Of a stretch of DNA of 64,000 nt, positions 59,947 through 64,000 are shown in pieces. Location: assembly GCF_002487355.1 (NCBI RefSeq), contig NZ_NTMG01000064.1, forward strand, positions 1 through 64,000. Direction: 5' to 3'. Under the pieces are notes generated by a model, which saw only the letters and a program-made list of their open reading frames with translations, had not been told where the DNA came from and did not search any database. How positions within the stretch are numbered: position 1 is the first letter of the stretch; every line of letters starts with the position of its first letter. The position numbers and the translations under genes were made by a program. The stretch comes from Candidatus Methanoperedens sp. BLZ2 (GTDB taxonomy: Archaea > Halobacteriota > Methanosarcinia > Methanosarcinales > Methanoperedenaceae).

Positions 59947-60387
59947 TTACATCTCCTCCTTTACTCTTAAATGAACTCCTTCTGAGTTTATGACAATTAC
60001 TTTCTTTCCTTCTTCAATTACGCTATCTGAAGTTGCGCTCCATATCTGGTTTCCGATTTCGATTTTTCCTGAAATTGATCCGGGATGAACTGTTTTCACG
60101 ACCACTCCATTCTTTCCTGCCAGGATATCCATACTTGTTGTCTGGGGTTTTTGTCCCGGCGCTATTTTCCGGTAAAAAGTGATTGTGATGATACTGGAAA
60201 CCAGTGCAGTTATAACTATTATGGCAGGAGCATAATCCTGTGCTACTTCGGGAATTAAAAGAGTGATTACGCCAAGAACAATGAGTGTCGTTCCCGGGAC
60301 AGCCACAAAAAAACCTGGTTGTGCTGCTTCAACTATAAGAAGCCCCAGGCCGATAATTATCATCAGCCAACCGACGTCTAATTCCAT
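59947..60387 (-). CDS. NfeD-like short membrane protein
   Basis: A 146-aa partner of the stomatin-like protein. Two or three helices in the first 75 residues (GWLMIIIGLGLLIVEAAQPG; TLIVLGVITLLIPEVAQ; APAIIVITALVSSIITITFY) are followed by a C-terminal OB-fold (LAGKNGVVVKTVHPGSISGK, EIGNQIWSATSDSVIEEGKK, VIVINSEGVHLRV). The serine-protease domain of long NfeD proteins is absent, so this is the short type. Confidence 0.9.
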   Translation of the reverse strand: MELDVGWLMIIIGLGLLIVEAAQPGFFVAVPGTTLIVLGVITLLIPEVAQDYAPAIIVITALVSSIITITFYRKIAPGQKPQTTSMDILAGKNGVVVKTVHPGSISGKIEIGNQIWSATSDSVIEEGKKVIVINSEGVHLRVKEEM

Positions 60388-60432
60388 AGACTTTAAGATA
60401 GTTCCTTATAGTATATATTTGTTTATGAATAC

Positions 60433-61203
60433 CTATTTTCGATTTTTGGCAGCCAGATTTGCGATCCTGGCTGCAAAAGCCCCGGCCACAAAACCCGCAT
60501 CTATATTAACTACAGCAAGAACAGAACAGGACTGGAGCATGGATAATAGCGCAGCATCGCCCTTTCCCCCTGCGCCATATCCCGTTGATACAGGAACCCC
60601 GATCACCGGAACGTCAACTAAACCCGATACTATTGAAGGAAGTGTTCCTTCGCGACCCGCAGCAACAACAACTGCATCCACTCCAGCTCTTGCAAGTTTT
60701 GCCAGTTCAGGAAAAAGCCTGTGTATCCCTGCAACACCTACATCATATATTGCAGTTACAGAACAGCCCATTTCTTCTGCTATCACTTTTGCTTCTTCTG
60801 CCACAGGAATATCAGCAGTACCTGCTGAAATAACACCTATTCTTCCATCTGTTCTGGCTATTGATTCTCCTATTATCACGATTCTTGCACGTTTTTCCCA
60901 CCTGATCCTGGAATTCGTTTCATTTGCTAATGACACCAATGAATTATAATTATCCTCACACGCCCGGGTTATTATTGCACGGCCTTCATTTTTTAAATGA
61001 ACCCGTGCAATTGAAACTACATCTTCACTGGTCTTGCAGTCAGCGATTATGGCTTCGGGAATACCCACTCTCTTTGCGCGATGAACATCCACCTTTGCAA
61101 TATCTGATAATAATTCGAAGTTTATGATGCGAAGCTGCTTTTCTGCTTCATCAAGACTTAGATCGTTATTTTTCACTTTTTTTAATATATCAGATATATC
61201 CAT
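60433..61203 (-). CDS. larB: Nickel-pincer cofactor biosynthesis protein LarB
   Basis: Carboxylates and cleaves nicotinic acid adenine dinucleotide in the first step of the nickel-pincer nucleotide pathway. The 256-aa protein has an N-terminal helical part (SDILKKVKNNDLSLDEAEKQ) and a PurE-like domain: ISAGTADIPVAEEAKVIAEE, VYDVGVAGIHRL (as IYDVGVAGIHRL), VVAAGREGTLPSIVSGLVDV, PVIGVPVSTGYGAGGKGDAA. ATG 61203 is preferred because the TATA-like stretch (about 61250-61262) would leave the longer start at 61242 too close to the transcription start. LarC and LarE are not in the window. Confidence 0.9.
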   Translation of the reverse strand: MDISDILKKVKNNDLSLDEAEKQLRIINFELLSDIAKVDVHRAKRVGIPEAIIADCKTSEDVVSIARVHLKNEGRAIITRACEDNYNSLVSLANETNSRIRWEKRARIVIIGESIARTDGRIGVISAGTADIPVAEEAKVIAEEMGCSVTAIYDVGVAGIHRLFPELAKLARAGVDAVVVAAGREGTLPSIVSGLVDVPVIGVPVSTGYGAGGKGDAALLSMLQSCSVLAVVNIDAGFVAGAFAARIANLAAKNRK

Positions 61204-61301
61204 GCACTGGATAATGCTGACATATCCCTTATTTTTTTGCATACATCAAAATTTATTATATGATGCGTTAATTTAGTTACTGAATCAAGGGGATTTTACA
61301 T

Positions 61302-63980
61302 CTGACCGACATAACGCCAAACAAATATTATGCACAGGATATCAAATCGGTTCTCGGATCGCTGGGTACTTCAACTGAAGGACTTACAGAACAGGATGCT
61401 GCAACGCGCCTGAATAAATACGGGCAGAATGAAATTATTGAAGAAAAAAAAGTATCACGCCTTGAAATGCTGTTATCCCAGTTCAAGAGTTTCCTGATCA
61501 TTATATTGCTGGCAGCAGCGGTCGTATCTGCTTTGCTGGGAGAGATCGCTGATTCTATAATAATTTTGTTGATAGTCATATTCTCCGGTATCCTTGGTTT
61601 TATCCAGGAATACAGGGCGCAAAATGCAATAGATGCATTAAAGAAGATGGCAGCCCCAACCGCACGGGTCGTAAGGGATGGCAGGGAATCAACAATACCA
61701 GCAGCAAAGATCGTGCCCGGGGATATTATTTTTTTGCAAACAGGTGACGGGATACCTGCAGATTCCCGCCTTATTGAAGCTATCAATCTGGAAATAAATG
61801 AGGCATCACTTACAGGAGAATCGGTTTCCGTCCGGAAAAAAACAGACGCATTAGAAGAAGAACTCCCGGTGGCTGATAGAAATAATATGGCTTACACGGG
61901 AACATCGGTTTCAATCGGAAGGGGAAAAGCTGTTGTTACTGCTACTGGCATGCAAACTGAACTTGGCAGGATCGCAGGGATGCTGGGAAAGATCGAAAGA
62001 GAAAGAACACCTTTGCAGGAAAGCCTGGACAGGTTAGGGAAGTGGATCGGAATAATTACTCTTGTTGTTGTTGCAGTTGTATCAATTCTCGGAGTCCTGA
62101 GTGGATTTGAGATTATTGAAATGTTCATCTGGGGTGTTGCACTTGCGGTCGCCGCTGTTCCTGAGGCCCTTCCTGCTGTTGTTACAGTATGTCTTGCACT
62201 CGGGGTGCGAAGAATGGTAAAGCGCCATGCCCTTATCAGGAAACTGCCATCGGTGGAAACACTGGGTGCGACTACAGTAATTTGTTCCGATAAAACAGGA
62301 ACGTTAACCCATGATGAAATGACAGTCACGAAGATATTTGTTGATGGCAGAATGCTTGAAGTCACAGGTGCAGGTTATGAACCTGAGGGGAATTTTCTTG
62401 AGGGTAACCGGAAAATTGAGCCGGAAAAATACAATGATCTTAAAAATTTACTCCTGATAAGTGCCCTGTGCAACGATTCTAAGATTATAAATGATAATTC
62501 GGTATGGCATATAAAAGGCGATCCCACAGAAGGAGCCCTTGTTGTTGCCGCTGCCAAGGCCGGGATACATAAACAGGAAATTGAAACAAAATATCGGCGT
62601 ACAGGTGAGATCCCATTTTCATCAGAGCGGAAAATGATGACAACGATATGCGAAACACCTGAAGGGCTTTATGCATATTCAAAAGGCGCACCTGAAGTAA
62701 TACTGGATTCATGCACCCGCATTTATCATAACGGTTCTATTGTTGATCTTGGCAGTACTGAGAAAGAAAATATTCATGATACAGTCAAAATGATGGCAAA
62801 AAAAGCGCTTCGAATAATGGCTTTTTCATACAAACATTTTGAGAACGGCTCAGTTAACAATGATACTGAGAAAAATATGATTTTTGCAGGGCTTGCAGGT
62901 ATGATCGATCCGCCGAGGGAAGAGGTAAAAGAGGCAATTGCAACATGCAAACAGGCTGGAATAAAGACAATTATGATAACAGGTGATCATGAAATCACAG
63001 GTTCTGTTATTGCAAAGGACTTAGGATTGCTTGAAGAAGGAGAAATGGTGCTGACAGGCGTGAAACTTGATAACCTGGATGATAAAGGACTTGATAATAT
63101 TGTTGAGAAAGTCTCCGTATATGCCAGGGTTTCACCCGCACATAAAATGCGAATAATTGACGCATTAAAAAAGAAAGAGCATGTTGTAGCAATGACAGGT
63201 GATGGTGTAAACGATGCACCTGCTTTAAAGGCTGCGGATATTGGCATTTCCATGGGGATAACCGGAACTGCGGTCAGCAAGGAAGCGTCGGATATGATCC
63301 TTACAGATGACAATTTTGCATCCATTGTAGCTGCGATCGAGGAAGGAAGAAACATATACAAGAATATCAGGAATTTTGTATTGTATGGGCTTGGATGTCA
63401 TATCGGGGAAGTGCTTATTGTGCTTATTGCGATGCTTGCATGGCAAACACTGCCGCTTATTGCAATTCAGATACTCTGGATAAACCTGATCACTGATGGC
63501 CTTCCACCCATGGCGCTTTCAGTCGAACCCCCGGATATCGGGCTAATGAAGCAGCCACCCAGGAAGCGGGATGAAGGGATAATTACAAAAAGAGTGCTCC
63601 TTTATAGTTCAGGAGTGGGGGCTTTGATAGCAATTCAAGCTCTCTTTATTTTTAAGTGGACGCTTGACAACTCCGGAATTGTGAAAGCGCAGACAATGGT
63701 TTTTACTTTGATCGTTATCTCAATGATGTTCAATGCGTTCAACTGGCGCTCTGAGAAGCTCAGTGTTTTCAGTATAGGTTTTTTGTCAAACAGGATGCTT
63801 ATTTATGCTGTTGCAAGCACGATCTTGTTACAGCTTCTGGTTATTTACACTCCTTCCCTGAATGGTCCTTTTAGCACGATGCCTCTTGGCATTGCTGATT
63901 GGGGGCTCATATTAATTCTTGCATCAACAACGCTGATCTTTGTGGAAGCAGCAAAACGCATTGAATCTAAATATGCTTGA
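61302..63980 (+). CDS. P2-type cation-transporting ATPase (probably Ca2+), probable CTG start
   Basis: ATP-driven ion pump of about 892 aa. N-terminal cation-ATPase domain (SLGTSTEGLTEQDAATRLNK YGQNEI in two parts), actuator motif SLTGESVSV, M4 VPEALPAVVTVCLALGV, phosphorylation site CSDKTGTLTHDEM, MITGDHEITGS, TGDGVNDAPALKAADIGISM, and M6 LWINLITDGLPPMALSVEPP. The N-x-x-T-D in M6 and the PEALP in M4 fit the Ca2+/Mn2+ or related P2A group. The longest ATG frame starts at 61467 and would delete the whole N-terminal domain; the same frame extends to a TGA at 61281 with only CTG (61302) behind AAGGGGA as a sensible start. Confidence 0.88.
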   Translation: MTDITPNKYYAQDIKSVLGSLGTSTEGLTEQDAATRLNKYGQNEIIEEKKVSRLEMLLSQFKSFLIIILLAAAVVSALLGEIADSIIILLIVIFSGILGFIQEYRAQNAIDALKKMAAPTARVVRDGRESTIPAAKIVPGDIIFLQTGDGIPADSRLIEAINLEINEASLTGESVSVRKKTDALEEELPVADRNNMAYTGTSVSIGRGKAVVTATGMQTELGRIAGMLGKIERERTPLQESLDRLGKWIGIITLVVVAVVSILGVLSGFEIIEMFIWGVALAVAAVPEALPAVVTVCLALGVRRMVKRHALIRKLPSVETLGATTVICSDKTGTLTHDEMTVTKIFVDGRMLEVTGAGYEPEGNFLEGNRKIEPEKYNDLKNLLLISALCNDSKIINDNSVWHIKGDPTEGALVVAAAKAGIHKQEIETKYRRTGEIPFSSERKMMTTICETPEGLYAYSKGAPEVILDSCTRIYHNGSIVDLGSTEKENIHDTVKMMAKKALRIMAFSYKHFENGSVNNDTEKNMIFAGLAGMIDPPREEVKEAIATCKQAGIKTIMITGDHEITGSVIAKDLGLLEEGEMVLTGVKLDNLDDKGLDNIVEKVSVYARVSPAHKMRIIDALKKKEHVVAMTGDGVNDAPALKAADIGISMGITGTAVSKEASDMILTDDNFASIVAAIEEGRNIYKNIRNFVLYGLGCHIGEVLIVLIAMLAWQTLPLIAIQILWINLITDGLPPMALSVEPPDIGLMKQPPRKRDEGIITKRVLLYSSGVGALIAIQALFIFKWTLDNSGIVKAQTMVFTLIVISMMFNAFNWRSEKLSVFSIGFLSNRMLIYAVASTILLQLLVIYTPSLNGPFSTMPLGIADWGLILILASTTLIFVEAAKRIESKYA

Positions 63981-64000
63981 TGAGATATATTTATCTATGA

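Overview
The window reads as a chromosomal segment of a methanogen-lineage euryarchaeon, most likely in or near the Methanosarcinales (a Methanoperedens/ANME-2d-like organism is my best guess, not provable here). The evidence is archaeal-type information genes (L21e, S24e, S27ae, RpoF/Rpb4, RpoE'/Rpb7, Spt4, aIF2-gamma, Pus10, TrmY, Dim1/KsgA, RtcB/archease), an archaeal cupin phosphoglucose isomerase, an archaeal ThyA, TATA-box promoters with short or no leaders, S-layer duplication-domain (DUF1608-type) proteins, PGF-CTERM-like surface anchors, and a family of N-terminal 'GWCP' membrane proteins like those I recall from Methanosarcina (DUF1673-type).

Layout. 0.2-16 kb is mostly housekeeping: pgi, an exported alkaline-phosphatase-fold enzyme, purH, trmY, a transglutaminase-like surface protein, then pus10, rpl21e, rpoF, a DUF655 gene, ksgA, a soluble P-type-ATPase-like HAD phosphatase, thiL, an NfnAB/SudBA-like flavoprotein pair, a small accessory patch (263-aa orphan plus a DUF4258/DUF2283 pair) and thyA. 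16-33 kb is a cell-surface region. A membrane-anchored double winged-helix regulator diverges from runs of exported or membrane proteins: DUF4367 repeats, S-layer domains, PGF-CTERM proteins, IPT/TIG proteins and repeated multi-TM proteins. It also holds two membrane-tethered winged-helix regulators and three copies of one promoter motif. Many genes there are duplicated, split, truncated or frameshifted.

33.7-42.4 kb is the most unusual part. A small HTH protein with a cysteine cluster sits behind a palindrome that abuts its own start codon and is translationally coupled to a tightly packed run of different membrane proteins. Nearly all of these begin with a short amphipathic segment ending in Gly-Trp-Cys-Pro. 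There are 12 copies of the tag, including one inside a fusion protein, one detached leader ORF and one frameshifted gene. I regard this as the best candidate for an undescribed system.

42.5-50.4 kb holds a DUF2178-like protein, a LolA-like lipoprotein with a DUF4367 tail, a structured GC-rich intergenic stretch, a K+-independent-type membrane pyrophosphatase with its terminator, a complete IS1634-like element (13-bp inverted repeats, 6-bp target duplication) and an AT-rich islet of two orphan genes between 13-bp inverted repeats. 50.4-64 kb returns to housekeeping: thiC, rtcB, archease, S27ae, S24e, dephospho-CoA kinase, spt4, rpoE, a PIN protein, aIF2-gamma, a broken HEPN/nucleotidyltransferase pair, a GNAT enzyme, stomatin/NfeD, larB and a P2-type cation ATPase.

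Two genes (purH and the P-type ATPase) have no ATG/GTG/TTG at the start their family alignment demands. In both, a CTG sits behind a good Shine-Dalgarno sequence. TAG is used as an ordinary terminator by several intact genes, so the in-frame TAG inside an S-layer gene is more likely a lesion than a recoding signal, though this is not settled.
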